Source: Pseudoramibacter porci
GTDB taxonomy: Bacteria > Bacillota > Clostridia > Eubacteriales > Eubacteriaceae
Reading direction: 5' to 3'
Length of the DNA stretch: 64,000 bases
Assembly (NCBI RefSeq): GCF_009696145.1
Contig: NZ_VUMO01000010.1
Coordinates: forward strand, 1-64,000
The position numbers were made by a program, and so were the translations under genes. Under the pieces are notes generated by a model that was not told where the DNA came from, ran no database searches, and worked only from the letters and a program-made list of their open reading frames with translations. Shown one piece after another: positions 8,765-18,285 of this stretch. Positions within the stretch are counted from its first letter, which is position 1. The number at the start of each line of letters is the position of its first letter.

Positions 8765-10752
8765 ATGACCTTTTGACCTTTAAGTTCTTTTATTAAGTCT
8801 CTAATTTTTGCGGCTTTTTCAAAATCAAGCTGAGCAGCTGCTGCTTTCATTTCTTTCTCAAGTTTTTCTAAATCAACAGCTTCCTCATGTTGTTTTGAAG
8901 GCTGCTTTTCGTATTTTTCGGGTTCATCTGCGACTTTTGTCACTTCAATAATATCGTGAATATCTTTTTTTACAGTTTGTGGAATAATATGGTGTTCTAA
9001 ATTGTATTGCTGTTGAATTTTTCTTCTTCGTTTTGTTTCTGTGATCGCATAATCCATCGATTTGGTAATGGTATCTGCATACATGATAACATGACCATCT
9101 ACGTTTCGAGCTGCTCTACCAATCGTCTGAATCAACGATGTTTCACTTCTTAAATAGCCCTCCTTGTCGGCATCTAGAATTGCAACAAGTCCAACCTCTG
9201 GTAAATCTAGCCCCTCACGCAACAGGTTGATGCCTACGAGGACATCAAAACTCCCTAGACGCAGCTCTCTTAATATTTTCATCCTCTCAATTGTATCAAT
9301 ATCAGAATGCAAATAGCGAACCCTGATCCCATTGTCTTTTAAATATTCTGTTAGGTCTTCTGCCATTTTTTTCGTTAACGTCGTGATTAAAACGCGTTCT
9401 TTTGTTGAAACGGTTTTTCGTATTTCGCCGATTAAATCATCGATTTGACCTTTAGTCGGTCGAAGTGAAATTTCAGGATCTAACAATCCAGTTGGACGAA
9501 TCAATTGTTCTACTATCTGCTGACTATGTTCGTCTTCATATTTTCCCGGCGTTGCCGATGTGAAAATAATCTGATGAATCTTCCCCTCAAACTCCTCAAA
9601 AGTTAAAGGTCGATTATCATAAGCCGAAGGCAGACGAAAACCGTAATCGACAAGGTTTTTCTTCCGCGCACGATCGCCTGCACTCATACCCCCAATTTGT
9701 GGAATGGAAACATGAGATTCATCCGCAAAAATCAAAAAATCGTCAGGAAAATAATCAATTAATGTGTACGGGGGCGCGCCAGGTTTTGAGCCGTTAATAT
9801 AACGAGTGTAATTTTCAATCCCAGTACAGTAGCCCATTTCCTGAAGCATTTCTAAATCATAATTCGTTCGCTGTAATATTCTTTGCGCTTCAACGAGATA
9901 ATCATGTTCTTTAAACCAAGTGTATCGTTCGCCAAGTTCCCTTCGTATTCCTTTTATTGCGTTTTCAAGACGATCAGGTGTCGTCGTGTAATGCGAAGCA
10001 GGAAAAATGGCGACGTGAGTTAATTCTCCGATTATTTCACCTGTAACTACATTGATTTCCGTAATACGATCAATTTCATCATCAAAAAATTCAATTCTTA
10101 CTGCTTTATCTGTTGAAGAAGCTGGAAAAATTTCCAGAACATCGCCTCGCACACGAAAATTATTTCTCTCGAAACCAATATTATCGCGAACATATTGAAT
10201 ATCAACCAACTGCCTGATAATTTCGTCTCGATCTTTTTTCATCCCCGGTCTAAGAGAAATCACAAGATTTTCGTAGTCAATTGGGCTTCCTAGACCGTAA
10301 ATACATGAAACAGACGCAATAATAATAACATCTGTCCGTTCAAACAGTGCAGCTGTAGCTGAATGCCTGAGCTTATCTATTTCATCGTTAATGGAAGCAT
10401 CTTTTTCGATATAAAGATCTCTTCCAGGAACATAAGCTTCTGGTTGATAATAATCATAATAAGAAACAAAATATTCAACTGCGTTGTTTGGAAAAAAAGT
10501 CCTAAATTCATTAGCCAATTGCGCTGCCAATGTTTTATTATGCGCCAACACAAGTGTTGGTTTCTGAACGGCCTCAATAACTTTTGCCATTGTGTATGTT
10601 TTTCCTGAGCCGGTTACTCCCAACAACGTTTGATATTTCATTCCATCTTTTATTCCTTTTGAGAGTTTATTAATAGCCTGTTGCTGATCCCCCTTTGGGG
10701 TAAAATTCGATACAACTTTAAATGGCTTATTTAGTTTTGTGATTTTTTTCAT
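8761..10752 (-). CDS. uvrB: Excinuclease ABC subunit B
   Basis: 663-residue DNA-dependent ATPase that receives damaged DNA from UvrA and recruits UvrC. Walker A is [10 protein letters not shown] (residues 45-54). The damage-verifying beta hairpin is visible as the [20 protein letters not shown] region, helicase motifs II (DESH) and VI (QTIGRAARN) are present, and a C-terminal UVR coiled-coil motif ([13 protein letters not shown]) would bind UvrC. Gene order ctpA-uvrB-uvrA is common in Clostridia. uvrC is not in the window. Confidence 0.97.
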   Translation of the reverse strand: MKKITKLNKPFKVVSNFTPKGDQQQAINKLSKGIKDGMKYQTLLGVTGSGKTYTMAKVIEAVQKPTLVLAHNKTLAAQLANEFRTFFPNNAVEYFVSYYDYYQPEAYVPGRDLYIEKDASINDEIDKLRHSATAALFERTDVIIIASVSCIYGLGSPIDYENLVISLRPGMKKDRDEIIRQLVDIQYVRDNIGFERNNFRVRGDVLEIFPASSTDKAVRIEFFDDEIDRITEINVVTGEIIGELTHVAIFPASHYTTTPDRLENAIKGIRRELGERYTWFKEHDYLVEAQRILQRTNYDLEMLQEMGYCTGIENYTRYINGSKPGAPPYTLIDYFPDDFLIFADESHVSIPQIGGMSAGDRARKKNLVDYGFRLPSAYDNRPLTFEEFEGKIHQIIFTSATPGKYEDEHSQQIVEQLIRPTGLLDPEISLRPTKGQIDDLIGEIRKTVSTKERVLITTLTKKMAEDLTEYLKDNGIRVRYLHSDIDTIERMKILRELRLGSFDVLVGINLLREGLDLPEVGLVAILDADKEGYLRSETSLIQTIGRAARNVDGHVIMYADTITKSMDYAITETKRRRKIQQQYNLEHHIIPQTVKKDIHDIIEVTKVADEPEKYEKQPSKQHEEAVDLEKLEKEMKAAAAQLDFEKAAKIRDLIKELKGQKVI

Positions 10753-10764
10753 TTTGAATGTTTA

Positions 10765-11955
10765 CTACTTAATGATCTCTAAAGCCTTCTGAAATTGCTG
10801 ATCCCTGTCAGTAAGATAATTTTCTGTTAGATTATTTTCATTAATAACAATATCAGGAGTAATACCCTTTTTATTAATACTTCTTCCTTTCGGTGTGTAA
10901 TATTGAGCTGTCGTAATTTGATATCCAGAACCATCATACATTGGAATAACACTTTGAACAATTCCCTTTCCAAATGTCTGTGTTCCGATAACTGTCGCTT
11001 TTTTGTAATCCTGCAATGCGCCAGTCAATATTTCAGACGCACTCGCTGTATGCTGATTGACCAAGATAACCATCGGAAGATCAAGTTGAGCCTTACTCGT
11101 GGCACGATAAGTCTCACTGTTTCCATTTCTTCCTTTTGTTGTTACGATTTTTCCTTTATATATCAATTGATCACTGATGTTAACCGCTGTATCGACAATA
11201 CCTCCGCCATCTTCCCGCAAATCAATGATCAATCCTTGAATCTTCTTTTTTCTAAGTGTAGTCAATTCTGTCTCAAATTCTTCATCTGTATTTTCAGCAA
11301 ATTCAGAAATATATATATATCCTATTTTCTTTCCGTTTTGTTTAAAAGTTCTTGCTGTTACAGTCGAATTTTTGACTGCGGTACGTTCAACTTTCATTGT
11401 CGTGTCTTTTCCATTTCTTTGAATAATTAGCTGAACACTACTCCCTACCTTTCCTCTTACTTTATTTGCAACAGCAGACGAACCCTTCCCTAGATAATTT
11501 TTCCCATCGATCGATTTAATGACATCACCAGATTTTAATCCTGCTTTTTCCGCAGGTGTGTTTTTCATAACCGATACAATATAAGCGTTTTTATTATCAT
11601 CTTCACTTAATACGACACCAATTCCATAATACGATCCAGATATTTCTTGAGTCAATTCACGATATTCCTTTTTGGTGTAATAAATAGAATATTTGTCCTT
11701 AATCGCTTTGAACATATTCTTATAGGCAGCTTCTGATAATTTGTCAATATTTACTTTTTTGTAATAATTTTCATCTATTGAGTTTTCAAGTTGCGCAAAT
11801 TTTTGAGTTGACTTTGCAATTTTAGACGTATTAGCTTTAAATACATAGTATTTATTTAAATGAAAAACGCCAAATGATGTAAGAATAAAGGTCAATATAT
11901 TCGTTAAAAAGATGATAAAAACAATCACCCAAAGATGCTTTTTTCTCCAATTCAT
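10765..11955 (-). CDS. ctpA: Carboxy-terminal processing peptidase, S41 family with PDZ domain
   Basis: 396-residue secreted or membrane-anchored serine protease. One N-terminal membrane segment (about residues 8-30) is followed by a PDZ domain (about 112-190, GIGVVLSEDD...AGLKSGDVIKSIDG) and the S41 catalytic core, in which HTASASEILTGAL supplies the nucleophile serine and FGKGIVQ the lysine. It lies between ftsX and uvrB. A 125-base gap with a large hairpin separates it from ftsX. In related genomes an M23-type peptidoglycan hydrolase or activator often sits in that position, but none is here. Its likely role is processing of cell-envelope proteins. Confidence 0.93.
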   Translation of the reverse strand: MNWRKKHLWVIVFIIFLTNILTFILTSFGVFHLNKYYVFKANTSKIAKSTQKFAQLENSIDENYYKKVNIDKLSEAAYKNMFKAIKDKYSIYYTKKEYRELTQEISGSYYGIGVVLSEDDNKNAYIVSVMKNTPAEKAGLKSGDVIKSIDGKNYLGKGSSAVANKVRGKVGSSVQLIIQRNGKDTTMKVERTAVKNSTVTARTFKQNGKKIGYIYISEFAENTDEEFETELTTLRKKKIQGLIIDLREDGGGIVDTAVNISDQLIYKGKIVTTKGRNGNSETYRATSKAQLDLPMVILVNQHTASASEILTGALQDYKKATVIGTQTFGKGIVQSVIPMYDGSGYQITTAQYYTPKGRSINKKGITPDIVINENNLTENYLTDRDQQFQKALEIIK

Positions 11956-12002
11956 TAATTTTACTCCATTGAAATTGATTCAAATGATATAAATATAAGA
12001 AG

Positions 12003-12057
12003 CCCCCCAATTGCTTATTATTCATGAGTCTGCAAAGACCCAATACAATTGGGGGGG
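12003..12057 (-). terminator. Nested hairpin between ftsX and ctpA
   Basis: Outer arms CCCCCCAATTG (12003-12013) and CAATTGGGGGG (12046-12056) are an 11-base perfect inverted repeat. They enclose a small hairpin GTCT-gcaa-AGAC (12028-12039). It lies 24 bases after the ftsX stop and is followed on the minus strand by CTTCTTATATTT, so it may be an imperfect terminator or an mRNA leader structure for ctpA. Confidence 0.5.
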
Positions 12058-12080
12058 AGATTGTACACAATCAAAATAAA

Positions 12081-12992
12081 TTAAACATCTAAAAACTTTC
12101 TTATAGCAACACGGCTCCCGATCGTGCCGATTAATACTCCATACACTAAAAAGAAAATAACAATTTGTCCAATTAATGCAGCTGGAGAAGATAAATTTGC
12201 CGTAATTGGCAACAATGCATTACCACTTAGATATCCTAAAATATAAAAATATCCCGTTCGAACAGCTAATGTAGCAGCTAAAGCAGCAATTATACCTAAG
12301 AACGCACCCTCCAAAATAAAAGGAGCTCGGATATAACTATCTGTAGCACCGACATATTTCATTATGCCTATTTCTTTTCTTCTAGCAAATACTGTTAATT
12401 TAATTGTATTATAAATCAAGAAATAAGAAATGACAGACAATACAATCACAACGAAAATACAAAATAGGTTGATAAAATGGCTAAAATTAGTCAACGCTTT
12501 TATATAATCTTTTCCATACTTAATATATTCTATGCCAGCGTTACTATTTTTATTATACTGTGCGATTTGCTTTTTTATTTTTCCAAGATTATTCGCATTT
12601 TTCGCCCTGATAATATATGATTCTGGCATAGGATTATTTTTAGCGTTAAATGTTTCTGTCAGATTAGATGAAGAATTCAATTGATTAGAAAAATTCTTTA
12701 ACGCAGTCTGTTTTGATTCATATTTAACAGACCGAATTAAACTATTTGAGTCTAAATAATCCTTTAAAGCATCCTTTTGTTGTTGCGTACAATTCTGAGC
12801 CATAAACACCTGAATTTGCAAATTGCCTTCGACATGTCTGCTAATTTGTCGGATATTCATTGTAATGACTAAGAAGATGCCCAAAATAATTAAAGCTGCA
12901 GTCATTGAAATAATAGAGGCCAAACTCATCAATGAGTTACGCCGCAAACTCTGCCCAGCATCGCGAATTGTAGATCTTCGAAGATTAAACAT
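12081..12992 (-). CDS. ftsX: Cell-division/peptidoglycan-hydrolase-activating membrane protein FtsX
   Basis: 303-residue permease-like subunit of the FtsEX complex, which transmits ATP hydrolysis by FtsE to cell-wall hydrolases outside the membrane. It has a first membrane segment at about residues 22-46, a large extracellular domain (about 50-165), and then three membrane segments with the FtsX-family cytoplasmic loop FARRKEIGIMKYVGAT. Its start overlaps the ftsE end by eight bases. The extracellular partner hydrolase is not encoded next door. Confidence 0.95.
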   Translation of the reverse strand: MFNLRRSTIRDAGQSLRRNSLMSLASIISMTAALIILGIFLVITMNIRQISRHVEGNLQIQVFMAQNCTQQQKDALKDYLDSNSLIRSVKYESKQTALKNFSNQLNSSSNLTETFNAKNNPMPESYIIRAKNANNLGKIKKQIAQYNKNSNAGIEYIKYGKDYIKALTNFSHFINLFCIFVVIVLSVISYFLIYNTIKLTVFARRKEIGIMKYVGATDSYIRAPFILEGAFLGIIAALAATLAVRTGYFYILGYLSGNALLPITANLSSPAALIGQIVIFFLVYGVLIGTIGSRVAIRKFLDV

Positions 12993-13671
12993 TCACAATC
13001 CCACCTTTGCTGCTGTCACCAGTTAATTTACCGTCTTCAAGTGTTAAAACACGTTTATTTAACAATTTGACGATATTCATATCATGTGTTACAACCACTG
13101 TCGTTGTGCCATGTCTATTAATTTCAAGCAAAATACGCATAATATCCTTTGATGTTTCCGGGTCCAAATTCCCCGTTGGTTCATCACATATCAATATGCT
13201 CGGATTATTGATGATCGCCCGTGCAATAACAACTCGTTGCTGTTCCCCACCAGATAATTCATTTGGGTAATGGTACATTCGATCGGATAAGCCCACCATA
13301 CTTAAAGCAAGTGGAACCTTTTTTCGGATTTTCTTCTCAGGGCGACCGATAATTTCCATTGCATAGGCGACATTTTCATAGACATTTTTATTTTCCAGCA
13401 AACGGAAATCTTGGAAAACAACACCTAACTTTCTCCTTAAATAGGGGATCTGTGCCTTCGACAGCTTTGAAATATCATGTCCTTTAATCCGGACAACTCC
13501 CGTTGTTGCATCAATTTCTCTCAATAATAATTTAATAAACGTCGACTTTCCGGCACCACTGCGCCCTACCAAAAAAACAAATTCTCCAGAATCAATGCGC
13601 AAATTGATGTCTTTTAGCGCATCTTTTTCGTTTTTTTCATATGTTTTTGTAACATTATCAAATTCTATCAT
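12985..13671 (-). CDS. ftsE: Cell-division ATP-binding protein FtsE
   Basis: 228-residue ABC ATPase, the cytoplasmic partner of FtsX. Walker A is GRSGAGKST (36-44), the signature is ELSGGEQQRV, Walker B is LICDEPTGNLDP, and the switch histidine is in VVVTHD. It starts an ftsE-ftsX unit with a good promoter upstream at 13744-13772. Confidence 0.96.
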   Translation of the reverse strand: MIEFDNVTKTYEKNEKDALKDINLRIDSGEFVFLVGRSGAGKSTFIKLLLREIDATTGVVRIKGHDISKLSKAQIPYLRRKLGVVFQDFRLLENKNVYENVAYAMEIIGRPEKKIRKKVPLALSMVGLSDRMYHYPNELSGGEQQRVVIARAIINNPSILICDEPTGNLDPETSKDIMRILLEINRHGTTTVVVTHDMNIVKLLNKRVLTLEDGKLTGDSSKGGIVNV

Positions 13672-13743
13672 CGTGTACTCTTTCTAATATTAATCTATTT
13701 TAAAACTCGCTTTTACAATACGAATGCTTAATTTTTCTAGTTT

Positions 13744-13772
13744 AGTATAACTCAAGAATTCATAATATACAA
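13744..13772 (-). promoter_or_regulatory. Sigma-A-type promoter of ftsE
   Basis: TTGTAT (13767-13772) and TATACT (13744-13749) on the minus strand are separated by exactly 17 bases, 72 bases before the ftsE ATG. Confidence 0.65.
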
Positions 13773-13792
13773 ATAATTTCAGCGTTCTTTAA

Positions 13793-13824
13793 AAAAAGAG
13801 ACACGTCTAATTAACGCGTCTCAG
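13793..13824 (-). terminator. Terminator of metK
   Basis: Stem GAGACGCGT/ACGTGTCTC (with one mismatch) and an AT loop, followed on the minus strand by a run of T, 10 bases after the metK stop. Confidence 0.85.
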
Positions 13825-13833
13825 ATGTATGTA

Positions 13834-15000
13834 TTAAAGTGCCTGTTTAAAGGTATCGACCAATGTTAACTGTTCCCACGGTAAATTCAAGTCATCTCTA
13901 CCAAAATGGCCATAAGCAGCAGTTTGTTTATAAATTGGTCTCCGAAGATCTAAATTCTTGATGATTGCGTCTGGTCTTAAGTCGACGTTGTTTTCAATTA
14001 ATTCGACGATTTTATCATCTGGAACAGTGCCTGTGCCAAAGGTGTCAACAAAAATAGAAACAGGCTTCGCAACCCCAATTGCATAGGCAAGCTGTACTTC
14101 ACAGCGCTTAGCTAATTTTGCAGCAACGATATTTTTAGCAATCCATCTCGCTGCATACGCTGCGGATCGGTCAACTTTTGTTGGATCTTTACCGGAGAAC
14201 GCGCCACCGCCATGACGGCCTACGCCACCATAGGTATCAACAATAATTTTTCTTCCTGTTAAACCTGCATCTCCCTGAGGACCACCAATAACAAATCGTC
14301 CTGTCGGATTTACAAAAATTTTCGTATCATCATCCATCATATTCGCATCGATAACAGGTTTGATGACGTATTCAATAACATCGTGGCGAATTGTTTTTGA
14401 ATCAACTTCTGCACTGTGCTGTGTAGAAATAACAACAGTGTCCACTCTAACTGGTTTATTGCCATCGTATTCAACAGTAACTTGCGATTTGCCATCTGGA
14501 CGTAAGTAATCGAGCTGACCACTTTTTCTTACATTTGCTAATTGTTTTGTTAACTTATGTGCCAGTGAAATTGGCATTGGCATGAGTTCTGGTGTTTCAT
14601 CGCAAGCGAAACCAAACATCATACCCTGGTCGCCCGCGCCAGTGTTCATGTCGCCACCTTCTTTAGATTCAAGCGATTCATCGACGCCCATCGCGATATC
14701 ACTAGACTGTTCATCAATTGACGTTAATACAGCACAGGTATCACAGTCAAAGCCATATTTTGCACGATCGTATCCAATTTCTCGAATGGTTTCTCTCGCA
14801 ATTTTGGGAATATCAATATAGCAATTCGTTGTGATTTCTCCGGTTACCAAAACTAGACCAGTGGCAACTGATGTTTCACAAGCCACACGGCCCATCGGAT
14901 CTTTTTCCATAATAGCGTCTAAAACTGCGTCTGATATTTGATCACAAATTTTGTCAGGATGTCCTTCTGTTACTGATTCAGAAGTAAATAATCTTTTCAT
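13834..15000 (-). CDS. metK: S-adenosylmethionine synthetase
   Basis: 388-residue enzyme that makes SAM from methionine and ATP. Family motifs are all visible: [17 protein letters not shown] near residue 12, [12 protein letters not shown] (about 121-132), the loop [19 protein letters not shown] (about 261) and the C-terminal DLNLPWEQ. It is a single-gene unit controlled by a SAM-I riboswitch, with its own promoter and terminator. SAM from this enzyme feeds both TrmD copies and HemZ. Confidence 0.98.
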   Translation of the reverse strand: MKRLFTSESVTEGHPDKICDQISDAVLDAIMEKDPMGRVACETSVATGLVLVTGEITTNCYIDIPKIARETIREIGYDRAKYGFDCDTCAVLTSIDEQSSDIAMGVDESLESKEGGDMNTGAGDQGMMFGFACDETPELMPMPISLAHKLTKQLANVRKSGQLDYLRPDGKSQVTVEYDGNKPVRVDTVVISTQHSAEVDSKTIRHDVIEYVIKPVIDANMMDDDTKIFVNPTGRFVIGGPQGDAGLTGRKIIVDTYGGVGRHGGGAFSGKDPTKVDRSAAYAARWIAKNIVAAKLAKRCEVQLAYAIGVAKPVSIFVDTFGTGTVPDDKIVELIENNVDLRPDAIIKNLDLRRPIYKQTAAYGHFGRDDLNLPWEQLTLVDTFKQAL

Positions 15001-15024
15001 AATATCTCCTTTATTTTATTATAT

Positions 15025-15165
15025 TAAAAAATCCCACTTGAGACGAGTGGGATTCTTTCATCCCATCATTCAGTTTCCTGAAGGTATTAGCACCATACTT
15101 TTTGCTGGTTGCCGGGCTTCATCGGGCCTTTCCCTCCACCGCTCTAGATAGGTTGGTTTTCCAAT
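15025..15165 (-). promoter_or_regulatory. SAM-I (S-box) riboswitch with terminator, upstream of metK
   Basis: On the minus strand the leader shows the conserved S-box elements in order: CTAGAGCGGTGGAGGGA near the 5' side, GGCCCGATGAAGCCCGGCAACC, and GGTGCTAATACC. It ends in the intrinsic terminator ATCCCACT...AGTGGGAT (15031-15052) followed by T6. By the known S-box mechanism SAM binding favours the terminator and shuts off metK. Confidence 0.96.
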
Positions 15166-15175
15166 TGCGATGTTC

Positions 15176-15204
15176 ATAATAACGCTCTGTAATTCTTTTG
15201 TCAA
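15176..15204 (-). promoter_or_regulatory. Promoter of the metK leader
   Basis: TTGACA (15199-15204) and TATTAT (15176-15181) are spaced by 17 bases on the minus strand, immediately before the S-box leader and 7 bases beyond the yraN stop. Confidence 0.85.
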
Positions 15205-15211
15205 GATTTCT

Positions 15212-15598
15212 TTATAAATAATACCCATTTGAGGTAAACGCATTTTCAATATGCCGTACTCTTACATTCTCTCTATTCGTTCCAACAACTTCCACGACAT
15301 CAAATCGAATTTGAGGATGAGCAACTCTTCGTTTTTGTAAAAATAAAATAGCCGTTCTAATAATGTGTTCCTGTTTTCTATAATTTACTGCTTGTCCTGG
15401 CGTACCATGTAGCAAATTCGCCCTATATTTTACTTCTGTAAAAATATACAATTGATCTACTTTTGAAATAATGTCAATCTCACCGGTTTTATCAGAATAA
15501 TTTCGTGTAACGATTTGATGCTTTTTATAATTTTCCAAATAATAGGCAGCTACATCCTCTGCCCAATGCCCTTTTTTGCGATTATTTTTTTTGTTCAT
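15212..15598 (-). CDS. yraN: YraN family (UPF0102) putative endonuclease-like protein
   Basis: 128-residue member of the UPF0102 family, whose fold resembles Holliday-junction resolvases and restriction endonucleases. The core acidic motif is seen as GEIDIIS and FTEVKYR. The biochemical role is unproven. It follows rnhB with no gap, as in many bacteria. Confidence 0.9.
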   Translation of the reverse strand: MNKKNNRKKGHWAEDVAAYYLENYKKHQIVTRNYSDKTGEIDIISKVDQLYIFTEVKYRANLLHGTPGQAVNYRKQEHIIRTAILFLQKRRVAHPQIRFDVVEVVGTNRENVRVRHIENAFTSNGYYL

Positions 15599-16390
15599 TT
15601 ATATAAATTTTTTAATAAAAGTTTTTCTATGGATCGAAGTTGCACCAAACTGATGGATAGCATCTATATGTTCCGCTGACCCATATCCCTTATTATTTTC
15701 AAATCCATATTGGGGAAACTGTTTTGCGTATGCTTTCATTAATTTATCCCTATAAACTTTCGCAACAATACTTGCAGCGCCAATTGAATAACATCTTCCA
15801 TCTCCATGTATTATTGCTTTGACAGGAATTGTAGAAGGCAATTGAACTGCATCTATTAATAACAAATCAGGGATTGGCTGGAGCTGTTCGACTGCACGAT
15901 TCATGGCTAATTTAGTTGCTTCAAGTATATTGATTTGATCGATTACTTTGGGCTCAACCTGTCCAATTCCAATAGCAATCGCTTCTTTTCTTATTTCCAG
16001 ATCAAATTTCTCTCTTGATTTTTCGGACAGCTTTTTAGAATCATCGATACCTAAAATACACGATTTCCTTGGCATGATAACCGCTGCCGCAACAACTGGT
16101 CCAGCCAAAGGACCACGACCAACTTCATCAATCCCTGCAATCAACTGAAAATCTTGAGCGTGCAATTCATTTTCAATTTGCTTTTTCTGACGAATTTTTT
16201 CAATACTGGCAATTCGTTTCTGTACTTGCTTTCTTTTTTTTTGTGCGAGCACTTGGACGCCTTTTCTAGGATCATTGTCGAGATGCGATAAAATTTGGGG
16301 CAATTCATTATTCGGCAATTGATGGATTAAATGCTCAATTTCTCTAATTGTCAATTTTGAAAGCTGTATTTTATCGAAATTTTGTGTCAT
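15599..16390 (-). CDS. rnhB: Ribonuclease HII
   Basis: 263-residue enzyme that cleaves RNA in RNA-DNA hybrids and removes ribonucleotides from DNA. The catalytic acidic motif IAGIDEVGRGPLAGPVVAAAV lies at about residue 74; DDSKKLSEK and the downstream LLIDA aspartate are present. The N-terminal extension of about 70 residues before the catalytic domain is seen in Bacillus-type RNase HII. Confidence 0.95.
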   Translation of the reverse strand: MTQNFDKIQLSKLTIREIEHLIHQLPNNELPQILSHLDNDPRKGVQVLAQKKRKQVQKRIASIEKIRQKKQIENELHAQDFQLIAGIDEVGRGPLAGPVVAAAVIMPRKSCILGIDDSKKLSEKSREKFDLEIRKEAIAIGIGQVEPKVIDQINILEATKLAMNRAVEQLQPIPDLLLIDAVQLPSTIPVKAIIHGDGRCYSIGAASIVAKVYRDKLMKAYAKQFPQYGFENNKGYGSAEHIDAIHQFGATSIHRKTFIKKFI

Positions 16391-16398
16391 GATTTCAC

Positions 16399-17232
16399 TT
16401 AATCTCCTGGCATGTCTATTGTTATTTTTCCAAATTTTCCATTTTTTATATCTGTTAAGAGCATATTAGACGCACGGCCATAATCATATTCTCCGCCACG
16501 CGCAAGTAATTTCTTTTCTTCACAAATCATATCAAAAATTTCCCAAGGCTTTTTCCCGGAAATATCTCCAAGTCGATAACGATTTCGAAGACGGTCCGGA
16601 TAATACTGAATCATAAATTTAACAAATTCTCCAGCAAGATTTTCTTTTTCAAAAATCGTATCTTTTATTGCCCCAATCCATGCCAATTCGGTTCCAATAC
16701 GTTCAGAATCAAATTTTGGCCACAAAATACCTGGTGTATCCAAGAGCATAATTTTTTCTTCAGTTTGAATCCATTGCTGCCCCTTTGTAACACCTGGTTT
16801 ATTTCCCGTTATGGCTTTCTTTTTATTTGCCAATGTATTGATAATAGCGCTTTTTCCAACATTAGGAATGCCGCAAATCAGGCATTTTTTTGATTGATTT
16901 TGTTGCAATATATGGATAAGCTTTGATCGATCACTATGATTATAAGCTGTAAAAGACATGACATACTGAGCTGTAAATTCCTTATTAATTGTACCAATCC
17001 ATTGCTCAGTTCTATTTGTGTCAGATAAATCAGATTTATTTAATAAAATGATATGAGTTTTTTTTCGCTTCTGGAGTAGCTGGGCAATATCAGGATTACG
17101 GCTTGCGATGGGAACTCGTGCGTCCAATATTTCGATAATCGTATCAACTAATTTTAATTTTTCCCGGATTTGTCGGGTCGCTTTCGCCATATGTCCAGGA
17201 TACCATTGAAGCTGTTTCGATGTTATTTCCAT
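16399..17232 (-). CDS. rbgA: Ribosome-biogenesis GTPase RbgA (YlqF)
   Basis: 277-residue circularly permuted GTPase required for late 50S assembly. The G4 motif LLNKSDL comes before G1 GIPNVGKSAI and G3 DTPG, the order that defines this family, and WYPGHMAKA near the N terminus is the RbgA signature. It lies between lepB and rnhB in the ribosome-assembly operon. Confidence 0.96.
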   Translation of the reverse strand: MEITSKQLQWYPGHMAKATRQIREKLKLVDTIIEILDARVPIASRNPDIAQLLQKRKKTHIILLNKSDLSDTNRTEQWIGTINKEFTAQYVMSFTAYNHSDRSKLIHILQQNQSKKCLICGIPNVGKSAIINTLANKKKAITGNKPGVTKGQQWIQTEEKIMLLDTPGILWPKFDSERIGTELAWIGAIKDTIFEKENLAGEFVKFMIQYYPDRLRNRYRLGDISGKKPWEIFDMICEEKKLLARGGEYDYGRASNMLLTDIKNGKFGKITIDMPGD

Positions 17233-17234
17233 TG

Positions 17235-17774
17235 TTATTGACCTATTTTACCCCATTCATTGAATGGCCAGAATCTAAAAACCACATGTCCAATCATGTC
17301 CTTGCTATCTACAAATCCCAGAGAGGTAAATCGGCTATCTGAACTGTTAGCGCGATTATCGCCCATGACAAAATATTTCCCTTTGGGTACAGTAGTCTTG
17401 GGATAATCTCCATATGGCTCTTGACTAATATAAGATTCCCTCAATAGTTTTCCATTACGGTAAACCTTCATGTTCTTTATTTCGATCGTGTCCCCTCCTT
17501 TAGCAATGACACGTTTGACATAATCAACGCCAGGAGAAAATCTCAATACGACAATATCACCATAGTCGGGTTCACCTACTCTGTATTCTATTTTATTAAT
17601 AACAAGACGCTGTCCCTGATGTAATGTTGGCTGCATGGAAGGCCCTTGTACCACTACAAAATCAAAGAAAAATAATTTAATTACCAGTGCAATAGCGACC
17701 GCAATCAATATAGAAATAATCCAGTCTTTCAAACTTGCTGATTCTCCCCAGTCTCTTTTCCGTTGTTTTGACAT
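17235..17774 (-). CDS. lepB: Type I signal peptidase
   Basis: 179-residue membrane serine/lysine protease that removes signal peptides. It has a cytoplasmic basic tail, one membrane segment (about 16-38), nucleophile serine in GPSMQPTL, general-base lysine in YVKRVIAKGGD and the box GDNRANSSDSR. Its length is that of Gram-positive SipS-like enzymes. Confidence 0.96.
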   Translation of the reverse strand: MSKQRKRDWGESASLKDWIISILIAVAIALVIKLFFFDFVVVQGPSMQPTLHQGQRLVINKIEYRVGEPDYGDIVVLRFSPGVDYVKRVIAKGGDTIEIKNMKVYRNGKLLRESYISQEPYGDYPKTTVPKGKYFVMGDNRANSSDSRFTSLGFVDSKDMIGHVVFRFWPFNEWGKIGQ

Positions 17775-17796
17775 ATCCCACTCCTAAAATAGCGCA

Positions 17797-17829
17797 TACA
17801 AAACAAGGGCCCGTAAAGGACCCTTGTTA
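17797..17829 (-). terminator. Terminator between rplS and lepB
   Basis: Arms AACAAGGG and CCCTTGTT (17802-17809, 17821-17828), with inner pairs, followed by TTTTGT on the minus strand. The T tract is short, so readthrough into lepB is likely. Confidence 0.65.
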
Positions 17830-17838
17830 TAAAATGCA

Positions 17839-18180
17839 TTAATCTCTGCTCTTAACTCTTGCTGCTTTACCGACGCGATCACGAAGATAATTTAATTTTG
17901 CTCTTCTTACCTTTCCGCGACGTACAACATCAATTTGAGCAACCTTTGGTGAATGTACTGGGAAAGTTCTTTCAACGCCAATTCCAGATGACAATTTACG
18001 AACGGTGAAAGATTCATTAATTCCGCCGTGTTGTTTTTTCAAAACAACCCCTTCAAACATCTGAATTCTTTCACGTTTTCCTTCAATAACGCGTACATGA
18101 ACACGAACAGTATCACCAACTTCAAATGGTGTGACTTCTTTTTTCATATTGTCTTCTTGAACTTTTTTTAATAAATCCAT
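17839..18180 (-). CDS. rplS: 50S ribosomal protein L19
   Basis: 113-residue L19, with [28 protein letters not shown] and the basic [13 protein letters not shown] end. GGAG precedes the ATG. It is separated from trmD by 105 bases that contain a separate promoter. Confidence 0.97.
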   Translation of the reverse strand: MDLLKKVQEDNMKKEVTPFEVGDTVRVHVRVIEGKRERIQMFEGVVLKKQHGGINESFTVRKLSSGIGVERTFPVHSPKVAQIDVVRRGKVRRAKLNYLRDRVGKAARVKSRD

Positions 18181-18255
18181 AATTCGTCTCCTTGTTTAGA
18201 AAATTTGAAGATCATTCGTATATATACCAGAGGATCATCAAGACAGTACTTATCA

Positions 18256-18284
18256 ATTTTAATTGAAATGATCGATAAATGCAA
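18256..18284 (-). promoter_or_regulatory. Internal promoter for rplS
   Basis: On the minus strand TTGCAT (18279-18284) and TAAAAT (18256-18261) are spaced by 17 bases and lie at the very end of trmD. The transcript would have a leader of about 70 bases containing the palindrome GTATATATAC flanked by GATC repeats. Confidence 0.55.
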
Positions 18285-18285
18285 G

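Noticed and set aside
10903-11430. 175-codon open frame opposite ctpA
   Set aside because: Fully antisense to a well-supported gene, cysteine- and serine-rich with no recognisable domain or start signal.
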